Assembly (NCBI RefSeq): GCF_025989145.1
Contig: NZ_JAPDNQ010000001.1
Location: forward strand, 1,240,001-1,304,000
Direction of reading: 5' to 3'
Source: Microbacterium sp. SSM24
GTDB taxonomy: Bacteria; Actinomycetota; Actinomycetes; Actinomycetales; Microbacteriaceae
Length of the DNA: 64,000 bases
The notes below the pieces were generated by a model. The model saw only the letters and a list, made by a program, of their open reading frames with translations. It was not told the DNA's origin and ran no database searches. How positions within the stretch are numbered: position 1 is the stretch's first letter; every line of letters starts with the position of its first letter. A program made the position numbers and the translations under genes. Below, piece by piece: positions 51,646 to 62,456 of the stretch.

Positions 51646-51774
51646 GTGCTCGATGTCATCTACCTCGTCGCGACGTTCGTGCTCTTCGCACTCGTCGGCC
51701 TGATCGCGAAGGGCGCCGAACGGCTCGTCGCCGACGACGGCGCACCCGCGTCGAGATCGGAGGATCGCCCGTGA
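51646..51774 (+). CDS. Small membrane protein preceding kdpF
   Basis: A 42-aa peptide: one hydrophobic helix ([20 protein letters not shown]) and a charged tail ending SEDRP. GTG 51646 has GGAG 6 nt upstream, and the stop overlaps kdpF by GTGA, so it is translated with the kdp operon. Not a named Kdp subunit; possibly a second small accessory like KdpF. Confidence 0.7.
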   Translation: MLDVIYLVATFVLFALVGLIAKGAERLVADDGAPASRSEDRP

Positions 51775-51860
51775 TCGTCTTCTCGCTCGCCGGCGCCGCA
51801 CTCGGCGTCGCGGCGATCGTCTATCTCGTGATCGCTCTCGTGAAGCCGGAGAAGTTCTGA
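51771..51860 (+). CDS. kdpF: KdpF, small Kdp subunit
   Basis: A 29-aa single-helix peptide ([29 protein letters not shown] contains the typical YL-x2-AL-x2-PEKF ending). It stabilises the KdpABC complex. GTG 51771 has GGAGG 7 nt upstream; its stop overlaps kdpA by one nt. Confidence 0.9.
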   Translation: MIVFSLAGAALGVAAIVYLVIALVKPEKF

Positions 51861-53542
51861 TGGATGCCGCGACAGTGTGGACCGGCATCCTTCAGATCGC
51901 CACCGTCCTGCTCGTCCTCGCCCTGATCTATCGCCCGCTCGGCGACTGGATCGCCCGCACCTTCAGCGGCGGCGCGGACTGGCGCGTCGAGCGGGGCATG
52001 TACCGCCTCGTCGGCGTGGACTCGGGCTCCGAGCAGACGTGGCAGGCCTACACGCGCGGCGTGCTGGCCTTCTCAGTCGTGGGGGTGCTCTTCGTCTACG
52101 CCCTGCAGCGGCTGCAGAGCGTGCTCCCGTACTCGATGGGGCTGCCGGCCGTGCCCGAGGGGCTCGCCTTCAACACCGCGGTGTCGTTCGTCACCAACAC
52201 GAACTGGCAGTCGTACTCGCCCGAACTCACGCTGGGCTACACCGTCCAGCTCGCCGGCCTCGCGGTGCAGAACTTCGTCTCGGCCGCGGTCGGCATCGCC
52301 GTGGCCGTCGCCCTGGTGCGGGCCTTCGCGCGGCGCGGCGCACCGACGATCGGGAACTTCTGGGTCGATCTCACACGCGGACTCACCCGGGTGCTGATCC
52401 CCCTCGCCATCGTCTCGGCGGTGGCCCTGATGGTCGCCGGCGTCGTGCAGAACGTCAACGGCTTCGTCGGCGTCGACACGATCAGCGGCGGGACGCAGAC
52501 GATCCCCGGCGGTCCGATGGCGTCGCAGGAGGCCATCAAGCTGCTCGGCACCAACGGCGGCGGGTTCGCGAACGCGAACTCGGCCCACCCCTTCGAGAAC
52601 CCCACGCCATGGTCGAACGTCCTCGAGATCCTGCTGCTGCTCGCGATTCCCGTCGCCCTTCCGCGCGCCTTCGGCCGGATGGTCGGCGACAACCGCCAGG
52701 GCTACGCGATCCTGGCGGCGATGGCCTCGATCGCGATCGTCTCGATCGCCGCCGTGACGTGGCTCGAGTCGCTCGGGCTCGGCACCGCGCCGCAGCTGGC
52801 AGGCTCCGCGATGGAGGGCAAGGAGGTCCGCTACGGCATCTTCGGCTCCACCCTGTTCGCGGGGGCGACCACGCTCACCTCGACCGGTGCGGTCAACTCG
52901 ATGCACGACTCCTACACCGCGCTCGGCGGCATGATCCCGATGGTCGACATGATGCTCGGCGAGATCGCTCCGGGCGGTGTGGGCTCGGGCCTGTACGGAA
53001 TGCTCGTGCTCGCCGTCATCGCGGTCTTCGTCGGCGGTCTGCTCGTGGGACGCACGCCCGAGTACCTGGGCAAGAAGATCGGACCCACGCAGATCAAGCT
53101 CGCGAGCCTGTACATCCTGGTGACGCCGGCGCTCGTTCTGGCGGGAACTGCGCTGAGCTTCGCGATCCCGGCGATCCGCGCCGACGTCGAATCGACGTCG
53201 ATCTGGAACCCCGGCGTGCACGGACTCGGCGAGGTGCTCTACGCCTTCACCTCCGCGGCGAACAACAACGGGTCGGCGTTCGCCGGTCTCACCGCGAACA
53301 CCCCGTGGTTCAACACGGCGCTCGGTGCCGCGATGCTGCTCGGCCGGTTCATCCCGATCGTGCTCGTGCTCGCCCTCGCGGGATCGCTCGCCGCGCAGCA
53401 GTCCGTGCCGTCGACCTCGGGCACGCTTCCCACCTATCGCCCGCAGTTCGTCGGCCTGCTCGCCGTCGTCGCAGTCGTCATCACCGCACTCACCTACTTC
53501 CCCGTTCTCACGCTGGGTCCCCTGGCGGAAGGGCTCGTCTGA
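51860..53542 (+). CDS. kdpA: Kdp potassium-binding subunit KdpA
   Basis: A 560-aa membrane channel subunit with about ten helices that selects potassium. The selectivity-filter segments are recognisable: [45 protein letters not shown] and [17 protein letters not shown] 51860. It belongs to KdpFABC, which pumps potassium at very low external levels. Confidence 0.98.
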   Translation: MDAATVWTGILQIATVLLVLALIYRPLGDWIARTFSGGADWRVERGMYRLVGVDSGSEQTWQAYTRGVLAFSVVGVLFVYALQRLQSVLPYSMGLPAVPEGLAFNTAVSFVTNTNWQSYSPELTLGYTVQLAGLAVQNFVSAAVGIAVAVALVRAFARRGAPTIGNFWVDLTRGLTRVLIPLAIVSAVALMVAGVVQNVNGFVGVDTISGGTQTIPGGPMASQEAIKLLGTNGGGFANANSAHPFENPTPWSNVLEILLLLAIPVALPRAFGRMVGDNRQGYAILAAMASIAIVSIAAVTWLESLGLGTAPQLAGSAMEGKEVRYGIFGSTLFAGATTLTSTGAVNSMHDSYTALGGMIPMVDMMLGEIAPGGVGSGLYGMLVLAVIAVFVGGLLVGRTPEYLGKKIGPTQIKLASLYILVTPALVLAGTALSFAIPAIRADVESTSIWNPGVHGLGEVLYAFTSAANNNGSAFAGLTANTPWFNTALGAAMLLGRFIPIVLVLALAGSLAAQQSVPSTSGTLPTYRPQFVGLLAVVAVVITALTYFPVLTLGPLAEGLV

Positions 53543-53545
53543 CAC

Positions 53546-55717
53546 ATGTCCACCTTCACTCTCGTACCGACCGATGGGCCCGTCTCGGGCTCGGCGACGG
53601 TCACTCCTGCCCGGTCCTCGTCGCGCGCGTTCAGCGCTGCCCAGCTGTGGGCCGCGCTCCCGGGGGCGCTGCGCAAGCTGAACCCGGCTGCGCTGTGGCG
53701 CAATCCCGTGATGTTCCTCGTCTGGGTCGGCGCCGCGCTGACCACCGTCATCGCGATCGCCGAGCCCTTCGTCGGCGGCCCCGAGTCCTCGGGCGGCACC
53801 GAGGTGCCGTTCGGATTCACCTGGGGGATAGCGATCTGGCTCTGGCTGACCGTGCTCTTCGCGAACCTCGCGGAGTCGGTGGCCGAGGGCCGCGGCAAGG
53901 CGCAGGCGGCGACGCTCCGGGCGACGCGGACCTCCACGATGGCGCGACGGCTCGCCGGATACGACGCGACGGCGGATCCCTCCGCCGAGCTCGCCGAGTC
54001 CGTCGACGTCCCCTCGTCCGAGCTCAGGCTCGGGGACGTCGTCGTCGTCACGGCCGGCGAGCTCATCCCCGGCGACGGTGACATCGTCGACGGCATCGCG
54101 ACCGTCGACGAGTCGGCGATCACGGGTGAGTCCGCGCCGGTGGTGCGCGAATCCGGCGGAGACCGCTCGGCCGTCACCGGCGGGACGCGAGTGCTGTCCG
54201 ACCGCATCGTCGTCCGCATCACCTCGAAGCCCGGCGAGACGTTCGTCGACCGCATGATCGCGCTCGTCGAGGGGGCGAGCCGGCAGAAGACGCCGAACGA
54301 GATCGCGCTGAACATCCTGCTGGCCAGCCTGTCGATCGTGTTCGTGATCGTCGTCCTCACCCTCAACCCCATCGCGTCGTACGCGGCGTCGCCGGTGAGC
54401 GTTCCCGTGCTCGTCGCGCTGCTGATCTGCCTCATCCCGACCACGATCGGGGCCCTGCTGTCCGCCATCGGGATCGCGGGAATGGACCGCCTCGTGCAGC
54501 GCAACGTGCTGGCGATGTCGGGCCGCGCCGTCGAGGCCGCGGGCGATGTCACCACGCTGCTGCTCGACAAGACCGGGACGATCACCTACGGCAACCGCCG
54601 CGCATCGGACTTCGTCACGCTCCCGGGCGCGACCGACGGCGAGCTCGCAACGGCCGCCGCCCTCTCGTCTCTCGCCGACCCGACGCCCGAGGGTGTCTCC
54701 GTGGTCGAGCTGGCGGCGATCCGCGGCATCCGTGTGACGGCTCCCGATGGCGCGACGAGCGTGCCCTTCACCGCGCAGACGCGCATGAGCGGCGTCGACC
54801 TCGCCGACGGCACGCAGGTGCGCAAGGGCGCCGGATCGGCCGTGCTCGCCTGGCTCGAGGCATCCGGTTCCCCCGTCTCGCCGTCCGCGCGCTCCCTGCT
54901 CGTCAGCGAGACGGATGCCATCGCTCAATCCGGCGGCACGCCGCTCGTCGTCGCGACGATCGACGCCACCGGAACCGGACGCCCCCTCGGCGTCGTGCAC
55001 CTCAAGGACATCGTCAAGGACGGTCTGCGCACGCGGTTCGCGGAGCTGCGTGAGATGGGCATCCGCACGGTCATGATCACCGGCGACAACCCGCTGACGG
55101 CCGCCGCGATCGCGAAGGAGGCCGGTGTCGACGACTACCTCGCCGAAGCGACCCCCGAAGACAAGCTGGCGCTCATCCGGCGGGAGCAGGCGGGCGGAAA
55201 CCTCGTCGCGATGACCGGTGACGGCACGAACGACGCCCCGGCACTCGCGCAGGCGGATGTCGGAGTGGCGATGAACACCGGCACCTCGGCTGCGAAAGAG
55301 GCCGGGAACATGGTCGACCTCGACAGCGACCCGACCAAGCTCATCGACATCGTGCGGATCGGGAAGCAGCTGCTCATCACGCGCGGCGCCCTCACGACGT
55401 TCTCCCTCGCGAACGACATCGCGAAGTACTTCGCGATCATCCCGGCGATGTTCATGGGGATCTTCCCGGGACTCGCGGCGCTCAACATCATGCAGCTGAG
55501 CTCGCCCGCATCGGCGGTGACGAGCGCGATCATCTTCAACGCGGTCGTCATCGTCGCACTCATCCCGCTGGCGCTCCGGGGTGTGAAGTACCGCGCGGCG
55601 AGTGCGTCGAGCACGCTCAGCCGCAACCTGCTGATCTACGGACTCGGCGGGATCATCGCCCCCTTCGTCGGCATCAAGCTCATCGACCTCGTCGTGAGCC
55701 TCATCCCCGGCTTCTGA
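53546..55717 (+). CDS. kdpB: Kdp ATPase subunit KdpB
   Basis: A 723-aa P-type ATPase. The phosphorylated Asp341 is in [22 protein letters not shown] is the TGES-type dephosphorylation motif (here [20 protein letters not shown]); [12 protein letters not shown] is the hinge. The Lys of the intramembrane site is in the last helices. It lies 3 nt after kdpA. The N-terminus is extended by about 35 residues (Thr/Ser/Pro-rich) relative to E. coli. Confidence 0.98.
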   Translation: MSTFTLVPTDGPVSGSATVTPARSSSRAFSAAQLWAALPGALRKLNPAALWRNPVMFLVWVGAALTTVIAIAEPFVGGPESSGGTEVPFGFTWGIAIWLWLTVLFANLAESVAEGRGKAQAATLRATRTSTMARRLAGYDATADPSAELAESVDVPSSELRLGDVVVVTAGELIPGDGDIVDGIATVDESAITGESAPVVRESGGDRSAVTGGTRVLSDRIVVRITSKPGETFVDRMIALVEGASRQKTPNEIALNILLASLSIVFVIVVLTLNPIASYAASPVSVPVLVALLICLIPTTIGALLSAIGIAGMDRLVQRNVLAMSGRAVEAAGDVTTLLLDKTGTITYGNRRASDFVTLPGATDGELATAAALSSLADPTPEGVSVVELAAIRGIRVTAPDGATSVPFTAQTRMSGVDLADGTQVRKGAGSAVLAWLEASGSPVSPSARSLLVSETDAIAQSGGTPLVVATIDATGTGRPLGVVHLKDIVKDGLRTRFAELREMGIRTVMITGDNPLTAAAIAKEAGVDDYLAEATPEDKLALIRREQAGGNLVAMTGDGTNDAPALAQADVGVAMNTGTSAAKEAGNMVDLDSDPTKLIDIVRIGKQLLITRGALTTFSLANDIAKYFAIIPAMFMGIFPGLAALNIMQLSSPASAVTSAIIFNAVVIVALIPLALRGVKYRAASASSTLSRNLLIYGLGGIIAPFVGIKLIDLVVSLIPGF

Positions 55718-55736
55718 GCCCGGATCGGAGACGCAC

Positions 55737-56351
55737 ATGTCCACCACCACCCGCACCACCGTCCGCACCGCCGGCGTCGCCGTCCGCGCGATGCTCGTCT
55801 TCACCGTCGTGCTCGGCCTCGGCTACGCGCTCCTGATCACGGGCATCGGCCAGTTCGCCCTCCCGTGGCAGGCGAACGGGTCGCTCGTGCGCGACGCCGA
55901 CGGCGAGACGGTCGGGTCGGCCCTCATCGGCCAGTCCTTCACGGATGCCGACGGGGCTCCGCTCCCCGAGTACTTCCAGTCCCGCCCGTCCGCGGCCGGC
56001 GACGGCTACGACGGCGGCGCCTCGAGCGGCTCGAACCTGGGTCCGGAGAACAGCGACCTCGTCACCGCCATCGAGGACCGCCTGGCCGCGATCGCCGAGC
56101 TCGAGCGGGTCGACGTGTCGGAGATCCCGGCCGACGCGGTCACGGCCTCGGGCTCCGGCCTCGACCCGCACATCAGCCCCGCGTACGCGCAGCTGCAGGT
56201 CCCGCGCATCGCGGCGGAGCGCGGCCTCGATGAGTCCGCCGTGCGCGACCTGGTGGCGCAGCACACCGCGGGCCGCGACCTCGGGTTCCTCGGCGAGCCC
56301 CGGGTGAACGTGCTCGCACTGAACCTCGCCCTCGACGGGCTCGTCCGGTGA
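55737..56351 (+). CDS. kdpC: Kdp chaperone subunit KdpC
   Basis: A 204-aa single-span subunit. The hydrophobic N-terminal helix ([25 protein letters not shown]) is followed by the periplasmic domain with [22 protein letters not shown] and [19 protein letters not shown] signatures, and [10 protein letters not shown] near the end. GGAGA precedes ATG 55737. Confidence 0.97.
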   Translation: MSTTTRTTVRTAGVAVRAMLVFTVVLGLGYALLITGIGQFALPWQANGSLVRDADGETVGSALIGQSFTDADGAPLPEYFQSRPSAAGDGYDGGASSGSNLGPENSDLVTAIEDRLAAIAELERVDVSEIPADAVTASGSGLDPHISPAYAQLQVPRIAAERGLDESAVRDLVAQHTAGRDLGFLGEPRVNVLALNLALDGLVR

Positions 56352-56366
56352 CGCTCGAGCGGGTCG

Positions 56367-56372
56367 TAGGGT
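56367..56372 (+). promoter_or_regulatory. Leaderless -10 of kdpD
   Basis: TAGGGT, then GATCAC, then GTG 56379. kdpDE therefore probably has its own basal promoter besides read-through. Confidence 0.6.
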
Positions 56373-56378
56373 GATCAC

Positions 56379-58898
56379 GTGAAGCGCGGGAAGCTCAGGG
56401 TCCTGCTCGGCGCCGCCCCCGGCGTCGGCAAGACCTTCGAGATGCTCGAGGAGGGTCGCAGGCTCTCGGCCGAAGGTCGCGATGTCGTCATCGGCTTCGT
56501 CGAGACCCACGGGCGCGCGGCCACCGCCGAGCAGGCCGACGGGCTCGAGCTCGTGCCGCGGGCGCTCGTGTCGCACCGCGGGGTGGAGCTGCCCGAGCTC
56601 GACGTCGACGCAGTGGTGACGAGGCATCCGGATGTCGCTCTCGTCGACGAGCTCGCCCACAGCAACGCCCCCGGTTCAGCCCACGCCAAGCGATGGCAGG
56701 ACGTCGATCGGATCCTCGACGCCGGCATCGACGTGATCACGACCGTCAACGTCCAGCACATCGAGTCCCTGAACGGTGTCGTCGAGCAGATCACCGGCGT
56801 CACGCAGCGCGAGACGATACCGGATGCCGTGGTGCGCGGCGCCGATCAGATCGAACTCGTCGACCTCGCCCCTCAGTCGCTGCGCGACCGCCTCTCCGGC
56901 GGGCTCGTCTACCCGGCGGAGCGCATCGACGCAGCACTGTCGAACTACTTCCGCCTCGGCAACCTCACCGCTCTGCGCGAACTGGCGCTGCTCTGGCTCG
57001 CCGACGAGGTCGACAGCGCCTTGCGGTCCTATCGCGCCGAGCACGGGATCGACGGGACCTGGCAGGCTCGCGAACGGGTCGTCGTCGCCCTCACCGGCGG
57101 AGACGAGGGTGAGACCCTCCTCCGGCGCGGGGCACGCATCGCCGCGCGCTCGGCCGGCGGGCAGCTGCTGGCGGTGCACGTGTCGGGGCAGGACGGTCTG
57201 CGCCGCGGCGACCCGGGTGCGCTCGCCGAGCAGCGGGCACTCGTCGAGTCGCTCGGCGGCAGCTACCACCAGGTGGTCGGTGACGACATCCCGCGCACGC
57301 TCGTGGAGTTCGCCCGCTCGGTCGACGCGACGCAGCTCGTGATGGGAGCCAGCCGCCGCGGCCGGGTCGCCGCCGCCCTCACCGGACCCGGAATCGGCGC
57401 GACGGTGATCCGCGAATCGGGCGACATCGACGTGCACATGGTGACCCACGCGGCTGCGGCGCGCAGGTACCTGCTGCCGCGCCTCAGCGGCGGCGCGCTG
57501 AGCGTGAAGCGACGCGTGCTCGGCTTCACGGTCGCCCTCGTCGGCGGACCGCTGCTGACCTGGCTCCTCGTGGCGACGCGCACCGAGGAGACGATCACCA
57601 GCGACGTCCTCGCCTACCAGCTGCTCGTCGTGATCGTCGCCCTCGTCGGCGGGATCTGGCCGGCGGTGTTCGCCGCCGTCATGTCGGGACTCACGCTCAA
57701 CTACTTCTTCGTCGAGCCGTTCCACACCGTCTCGATCGCCGATCCGCGCAACGCGTGGGCCCTCGCGCTGTACGTCGTCATCGCCGTGCTCGTGAGCTTC
57801 ATCGTCGACCGCGCCGCTCGCGCGGCGCGCGCCGCTCGTCGCTCGGCTGCAGAGTCCGAGCTCCTCGCCACCGTCGCGGGCAGCGTGCTGCGCGGCCAGA
57901 GCGCCGTGCCGGCGATGGTCAGCCGCACGCGCGAGTCCCTCGGCCTCGCCGGGGTGCGACTCATCGCCGCCGACGGGCGCGTGCTCGCCACCGACGGCGA
58001 ACCCGTGCGCGACGGGCGCTACGAGGCGGTGCCCGTCGGCTGGCTGAGCGGCGGCGGTCCGCGCGCGACCCTCGAGCTCCACGGAAACACGCTGGACTCG
58101 TCGGAGCGGCGACTCGTCGACGCGATCGTCGCGCAGCTCTCCGCGGCGCTCGAGCACTCCGACCTCGCCGAGACGGCCCGCGAAGCGAGCATCCTCGCCG
58201 AGACCGATCAGGTGCGCTCGGCCCTCCTCTCCGCGGTCAGTCACGACCTGCGTCGCCCGCTCGCTGCCGCGGTCGCCGCGATCGGCGGCATCCGTGCAGC
58301 CGGTCCGGGATTGTCCGTCGCCGACCGGGAAGAGCTGCTGGCGACCGCCGACGAGTCGCTCGGCACGCTGTCGGCCCTCGTGACCGACCTCCTCGACGTG
58401 AGCAGGGTGCAGGCGGGAGTGCTCGCGGTGTCCCTCGCCTCGGTCGATACGGCCGAAGTCGTCATGGCCGCGCTGGACGAGCTGGGCGCCGGGCCTGCCA
58501 GCGTCGAGCTCGCCCTCGACCCCGCGCTCCCGCCCGTCGACGCCGACCCGGTGCTCCTGCAGCGGGTGTTCGTGAATGTGCTCGCGAACGCGCTCCGCCA
58601 CTCGCCCCAGGGCGCGCGCGTGCGCGTCGCGACGAGCCAGCTGGGCGGTACCGCCGAGGTTCGCATCGTCGATCACGGTCCGGGCATCGCGGCCGAGCGC
58701 CGTGAGGACATGTTCGCTCCGTTCCAGCGCCTCGGCGACGTGGACAACACCACGGGTCTGGGCCTCGGTCTCGCCCTGTCGAGGGGTTTCACCGAAGGCA
58801 TGGGCGGAGCCCTGACCCCCGAGGACACCCCCGGCGGGGGCCTCACCATGGTGATCGCGCTCCCGGTCGCGGTCGCCGATCGCGAAGGAGTGTCGTGA
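56379..58898 (+). CDS. kdpD: Potassium sensor histidine kinase KdpD
   Basis: An 839-aa membrane kinase. N-terminal KdpD domain with Walker A GAAPGVGKTFEMLEEG, then a Usp domain, four helices around residues 385-490 (VAFF-type YFFVEPFHTVSIAD in a loop), a GAF-like region and the kinase core: phospho-acceptor His622 in SHDLRRPLAA and the ATP-binding N and G boxes (NVLANALRHSP, GLGLGLALS). GTG start. The stop overlaps kdpE by GTGA. Confidence 0.97.
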   Translation: MKRGKLRVLLGAAPGVGKTFEMLEEGRRLSAEGRDVVIGFVETHGRAATAEQADGLELVPRALVSHRGVELPELDVDAVVTRHPDVALVDELAHSNAPGSAHAKRWQDVDRILDAGIDVITTVNVQHIESLNGVVEQITGVTQRETIPDAVVRGADQIELVDLAPQSLRDRLSGGLVYPAERIDAALSNYFRLGNLTALRELALLWLADEVDSALRSYRAEHGIDGTWQARERVVVALTGGDEGETLLRRGARIAARSAGGQLLAVHVSGQDGLRRGDPGALAEQRALVESLGGSYHQVVGDDIPRTLVEFARSVDATQLVMGASRRGRVAAALTGPGIGATVIRESGDIDVHMVTHAAAARRYLLPRLSGGALSVKRRVLGFTVALVGGPLLTWLLVATRTEETITSDVLAYQLLVVIVALVGGIWPAVFAAVMSGLTLNYFFVEPFHTVSIADPRNAWALALYVVIAVLVSFIVDRAARAARAARRSAAESELLATVAGSVLRGQSAVPAMVSRTRESLGLAGVRLIAADGRVLATDGEPVRDGRYEAVPVGWLSGGGPRATLELHGNTLDSSERRLVDAIVAQLSAALEHSDLAETAREASILAETDQVRSALLSAVSHDLRRPLAAAVAAIGGIRAAGPGLSVADREELLATADESLGTLSALVTDLLDVSRVQAGVLAVSLASVDTAEVVMAALDELGAGPASVELALDPALPPVDADPVLLQRVFVNVLANALRHSPQGARVRVATSQLGGTAEVRIVDHGPGIAAERREDMFAPFQRLGDVDNTTGLGLGLALSRGFTEGMGGALTPEDTPGGGLTMVIALPVAVADREGVS

Positions 58899-59575
58899 AG
58901 GTCCTGATCGCCGACGACGACCCGCAGCTCGTGCGCGCGCTGCGCATCACGCTCGCCGCCCACGCGTACGACGTCGTCGCCGCCCCGGATGGCCAGGCCG
59001 CCATCGCCCTCGCGGCGAAGGAGCACCCCGACATCGTGATGGTGGACCTCGGGATGCCGCGCCTCGACGGGGTGCGCGTGATCGAGGCCCTGCGCGGGTG
59101 GACCTCGGTGCCGATCATCGTCGTGTCCGGCCGCACGGGCTCGGCCGACAAGGTGGAGGCTCTGGACGCCGGCGCAGACGACTACGTCACCAAGCCGTTC
59201 CAGATCGATGAGCTGCTGGCCCGCCTGCGGGCGCTCTCCCGGCGCACCGCGGCGAGCGCCAACGAGCCCGTGGTGTCGTTCGGCGACGTCCGCGTCGACC
59301 TCGCGGCGAAGCTCGTCACCCGCGGCGGGTCGCCCGTGCATCTGACGCCGACCGAGTGGCGCATCCTCGAGTTCCTCGCCCGCAACGCCGGCGCCCTGGT
59401 GACGCGCCAGGCTCTGCTGAAGGACATCTGGGGCACCGAGCAGGTCACCGACACGGGTTACCTGCGGCTGTACCTGTCCCAGCTGCGGAAGAAGCTCGAG
59501 ACCGACCCCGGCCGCCCCCGCCACCTCTTGACGGAGTCGGGCATGGGCTACCGCCTGGTGCTCGACCCCGCCTGA
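58895..59575 (+). CDS. kdpE: Response regulator KdpE
   Basis: A 226-aa OmpR-type regulator. The receiver domain has the acidic pair IADDDP and phospho-Asp51 in VMVDLGMPRLDG, with Lys in YVTKPFQIDELLARL. The C-terminal winged helix reads LTPTEWRILEFLARNAGALVTR, then DTGYLRLYLSQLRKKLE. It should act on the CGTGAG repeats upstream of kdp. Confidence 0.97.
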   Translation: MKVLIADDDPQLVRALRITLAAHAYDVVAAPDGQAAIALAAKEHPDIVMVDLGMPRLDGVRVIEALRGWTSVPIIVVSGRTGSADKVEALDAGADDYVTKPFQIDELLARLRALSRRTAASANEPVVSFGDVRVDLAAKLVTRGGSPVHLTPTEWRILEFLARNAGALVTRQALLKDIWGTEQVTDTGYLRLYLSQLRKKLETDPGRPRHLLTESGMGYRLVLDPA

Positions 59576-59608
59576 TCCCTGCGCAGCGCGGAGCGTCCCG
59601 CGCGCGGG

Positions 59609-60157
59609 TCAGCCGAAGGCGGAGATGCCGGCGGCGAGGCTGACTCCCGCGAGCACCAGCAGGATCGGGGCCGCGAGGATGCCCGACCAGAAGCTCGGCG
59701 CGGCGATGCGCTGCGGCAGGAACGCCGCGGCTACGCCGCCCGCCGTCAGCAGGACAGCGGCGATCAGCAGGATCCACTGCGCGAAGACGAATGCGAGCGG
59801 CACGAAGTGGAGCCCGACGACGGTGAGCACGAGCGGTGCGATCAGGGCACCTCGCCCGGTCTTCACGAAGTAGATCGAGAAGCCGACGATCGCGACCACC
59901 TCGAGCCAGAACACAACGATGTACCAGACGAGGGCGGCGCTGGCGGTGGCCAGGGCGGTGGGGGTCTCCCAGTTCTGCACGGCGATCGGGATGCCGAAGG
60001 CCAGGATCGCGAGGCCGATGAGCTGCAGCAGCACGAGGACGATCCGCCACAGGACGCCCTTCGGCGGCCGCTCCTGCGCCCATCCGGCCCACACGAACGC
60101 GGCACCACTGAAGATGACGGCGATCATCACGAGATCGCGGCCGTACTCGAGGTTCAC
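59609..60157 (-). CDS. Multi-helix membrane protein
   Basis: A 182-aa protein with about six hydrophobic helices and few loops (VMIAVIFSGAAFVWAGWAQERPP at the start). No catalytic motif and no family I recognise. GTG 60157 follows CAGGAGG by 11 nt; it is the best start available. It converges on kdpE and lies downstream of terC in the same direction. Confidence 0.7.
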   Translation of the reverse strand: MNLEYGRDLVMIAVIFSGAAFVWAGWAQERPPKGVLWRIVLVLLQLIGLAILAFGIPIAVQNWETPTALATASAALVWYIVVFWLEVVAIVGFSIYFVKTGRGALIAPLVLTVVGLHFVPLAFVFAQWILLIAAVLLTAGGVAAAFLPQRIAAPSFWSGILAAPILLVLAGVSLAAGISAFG

Positions 60158-60197
60158 GATGGGGACCACCTCCTGACGGTCAGGGTAGCGGCCTGCG

Positions 60198-61100
60198 TCA
60201 GCCCAGGCCCTGGCGCTCCTCGTCGACGGCGGATGCGGCATCCCCCGCCACGGGCTTGCTCGACAGGCCCACCGATCCGCCCGACGCTCCGCCCGAGAGC
60301 GCGGCGGAAACCGCGACCGACTCGTCGACGTCGGGGTACTGCGGGCGCAGCTGCACGGCGTGGTGGCGCTTCTGCTCGCGCTTGGCCTTGCGGGCCGAGG
60401 CGGCGAGGTTGAGCGCCTCGACGAAGATCGCGAACGCCATCGGCCCGTAGATGAACGCCTTGTCGATCTTGATCTCGAAGCCCTCGGCGACGAGGAAGAC
60501 ACCGATGAGCAGGAGGAACGACAGCGCCAGCATCTTCACCGTGGGGTGCTTGTTCACGAACGCGAAGATGTAGCGCGACGCGAAGAGCATGATGCCGAAC
60601 GACAGCACGACGACGGTGATGATGACCACGAGGCTCTCGGTCATGCCGACCGCCGTGATGACCGAGTCGAGCGAGAACACCAGGTCGAGCAGCAGGATCT
60701 GGATGAGCACCGATCCGAACGTGACCGTCTTGCGCCCGACGCCGCCGTGCTCGTCCTCGGCACCCTCGAGCTTGTGGTGGATCTCGGTGACGGCCTTGTA
60801 GACGAGGAACAGACCGCCCGCGATGAGGATCAGGTCCTTCCACGAGAAGCCCATCTCGCCGATGAAGAAGACGTCCTCCTTCAGCGTGATGATCCAACCG
60901 GCGAACAGCACCAGGATCACGCGCATCACCATCGCGAGGGTCAGGCCCAGGTTGCGGGCCCTGGCCTGCTGCTCCTTGGGGAGCTTCGACGCGAGGATCG
61001 AGATGAAGATCACGTTGTCGACGCCGAGCACCACCTCGAGCACGAAGAGCGTGAGGAAGACGGCGACCAGGTCCGGGGTGAATTCGAGGGAGAAGTCCAC
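60198..61100 (-). CDS. TerC-family integral membrane protein
   Basis: A 300-aa, seven- to nine-helix protein of the TerC/Alx family, linked to metal (manganese) homeostasis or tellurite resistance. Signatures: LEVVLGVDNVIFISILASKLP with acidic membrane residues, and LLDLVFSLDSVITAVGMTE, the paired NDxxF/SxDS motifs. The C-terminal 60 residues are polar and Ser/Ala-rich. GTG 61100 is set by TACGAT-N6-GTG. Confidence 0.92.
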   Translation of the reverse strand: MDFSLEFTPDLVAVFLTLFVLEVVLGVDNVIFISILASKLPKEQQARARNLGLTLAMVMRVILVLFAGWIITLKEDVFFIGEMGFSWKDLILIAGGLFLVYKAVTEIHHKLEGAEDEHGGVGRKTVTFGSVLIQILLLDLVFSLDSVITAVGMTESLVVIITVVVLSFGIMLFASRYIFAFVNKHPTVKMLALSFLLLIGVFLVAEGFEIKIDKAFIYGPMAFAIFVEALNLAASARKAKREQKRHHAVQLRPQYPDVDESVAVSAALSGGASGGSVGLSSKPVAGDAASAVDEERQGLG

Positions 61101-61106
61101 GGAGCC

Positions 61107-61112
61107 ATCGTA
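61107..61112 (-). promoter_or_regulatory. Leaderless -10 of terC-like gene
   Basis: TACGAT on the minus strand, 6 nt before GTG 61100. Confidence 0.55.
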
Positions 61113-61357
61113 CGGGGACGGATGCCGCACCCCAGCGGAGTCGCATTGTCAAGGGCCTCCGCCTGGGGGTGCGCCCGGAGCATGCTGACGATCACCACCG
61201 CATGCCGGTCCGGCCATACTCACCCGCGTAGTGTGAGCCTCAGCGATCGGCATCCGCCTGTGGCTCCGCGTCGACCAGATGTCGGCATCCGAACCAGAGC
61301 AGGTGCATCATCGCCACCATCACCGCAGTCGCACCGACCGAAGCCCGTCTCGGCGCC

Positions 61358-62428
61358 GTGCGCCAGACGTATGCCGGAGCGGAGACGTTCCCGCCCGTCG
61401 CCCGTGCGTACACCGAGGTCTCGCAGGTCGTGCGCGAGACGGGGCTGCTGCAGCGGGCCCGCTGGTTCTACGCGCTCGTGGGCGTCGCGCTCATCCTCGC
61501 CTTCGGCGGCGCGGTCACCGGATTCATCCTGCTCGGCGACACCTGGTACCAGCTGCTCATTGCCGGCGCCCTCGGCCTGATCTTCACGCAGGTCGCGTTC
61601 CTCGCGCACGAGGCCGCGCACCGGCAGATCCTCGTGTCGGGACCCGCGAACGACCGGCTGGGCCGGATCCTCGCCGCCGGCGTCGTCGGCATCAGCCTCT
61701 CCTGGTGGAACAACAAGCACAACCGCCACCACGCCAACCCCAACCGGGTGGGCAAGGACCCCGACATCGAGGTCGACACGATCCGATTCCTCGAGGAGGA
61801 TGCCGCGAAGGTGAGCCGCCTCGGCGCGCTGATCACCCGCAAGCAGGGATGGCTGTTCTTCCCGCTCCTCACGCTCGAGGGTGCGAACCTGCACGCGCTC
61901 GGCCTCAAGCACCTCTTCTCCCGCGGCGAGGTGAAGGGCCGCTGGATCGAGCTCGGCCTCATCGCGATGCGGTTCTCGCTCTACCTCACGCCCATCTTCC
62001 TGTTCCTGCCCGTCGGCATGGCGTTCGCCTTCCTGGGCGTGCAGCTGGCCGTGTTCGGCGTCTACATGGGGGCGTCGTTCGCGCCGAACCACAAGGGCAT
62101 GCCGATCATCGCCCCCGACGCCAAGCTCGACTTCTTCTCGAAGCAGGTGCGGACCTCGCGCAACATCCGTGGCGGCTGGTGGGCCACCACGCTCATGGGC
62201 GGCCTCAACTACCAGGTCGAGCACCACCTCTTCCCGAGCATGGCGCGCCCGTACCTCGCCAAGACGCGCGAGATCGTGATGGAGCAGTGCCGCACCCGTG
62301 GCGTGCCCTACACCGAGACGAGCCTGATCCAGTCGTACGGGATCGTCATCGCCTACCTGAACCGCGTCGGCCTGGCCGCGCGCGACCCGTTCGACTGCCC
62401 GATGGTGAACCGCTTCCGCCAGGCCTGA
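61358..62428 (+). CDS. Membrane fatty acid desaturase
   Basis: A 356-aa di-iron desaturase acting on acyl lipids in the membrane. All three histidine boxes are present: HEAAH (84-88), HNRHH (121-125) and QVEHH (286-290), the last being the QxxHH variant of front-end/linoleoyl-type enzymes. The start is uncertain: GTG 61358 is the first usual start in frame but lacks a good ribosome site, and the frame continues upstream without ATG, so an unusual start is possible. Confidence 0.88.
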   Translation: MRQTYAGAETFPPVARAYTEVSQVVRETGLLQRARWFYALVGVALILAFGGAVTGFILLGDTWYQLLIAGALGLIFTQVAFLAHEAAHRQILVSGPANDRLGRILAAGVVGISLSWWNNKHNRHHANPNRVGKDPDIEVDTIRFLEEDAAKVSRLGALITRKQGWLFFPLLTLEGANLHALGLKHLFSRGEVKGRWIELGLIAMRFSLYLTPIFLFLPVGMAFAFLGVQLAVFGVYMGASFAPNHKGMPIIAPDAKLDFFSKQVRTSRNIRGGWWATTLMGGLNYQVEHHLFPSMARPYLAKTREIVMEQCRTRGVPYTETSLIQSYGIVIAYLNRVGLAARDPFDCPMVNRFRQA

Positions 62429-62437
62429 CCTCGCAGG

Positions 62438-62456
62438 CCTCGGCGATCAGCCGAGG
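62438..62456. terminator. Hairpin between convergent genes
   Basis: CCTCGGC-GATCA-GCCGAGG, a perfect 7-bp stem, overlaps the hydrolase stop; may end both transcripts. Confidence 0.5.

Noticed and set aside
52073..55804. Minus-strand open frame of more than 1200 codons opposite kdpABC
   Set aside because: It is antisense to three certain kdp genes; its product is Arg/Asp/His-rich nonsense typical of the reverse of high-GC coding DNA.
56676..58676. Minus-strand 666-codon frame opposite kdpD
   Set aside because: Antisense shadow of a certain gene.
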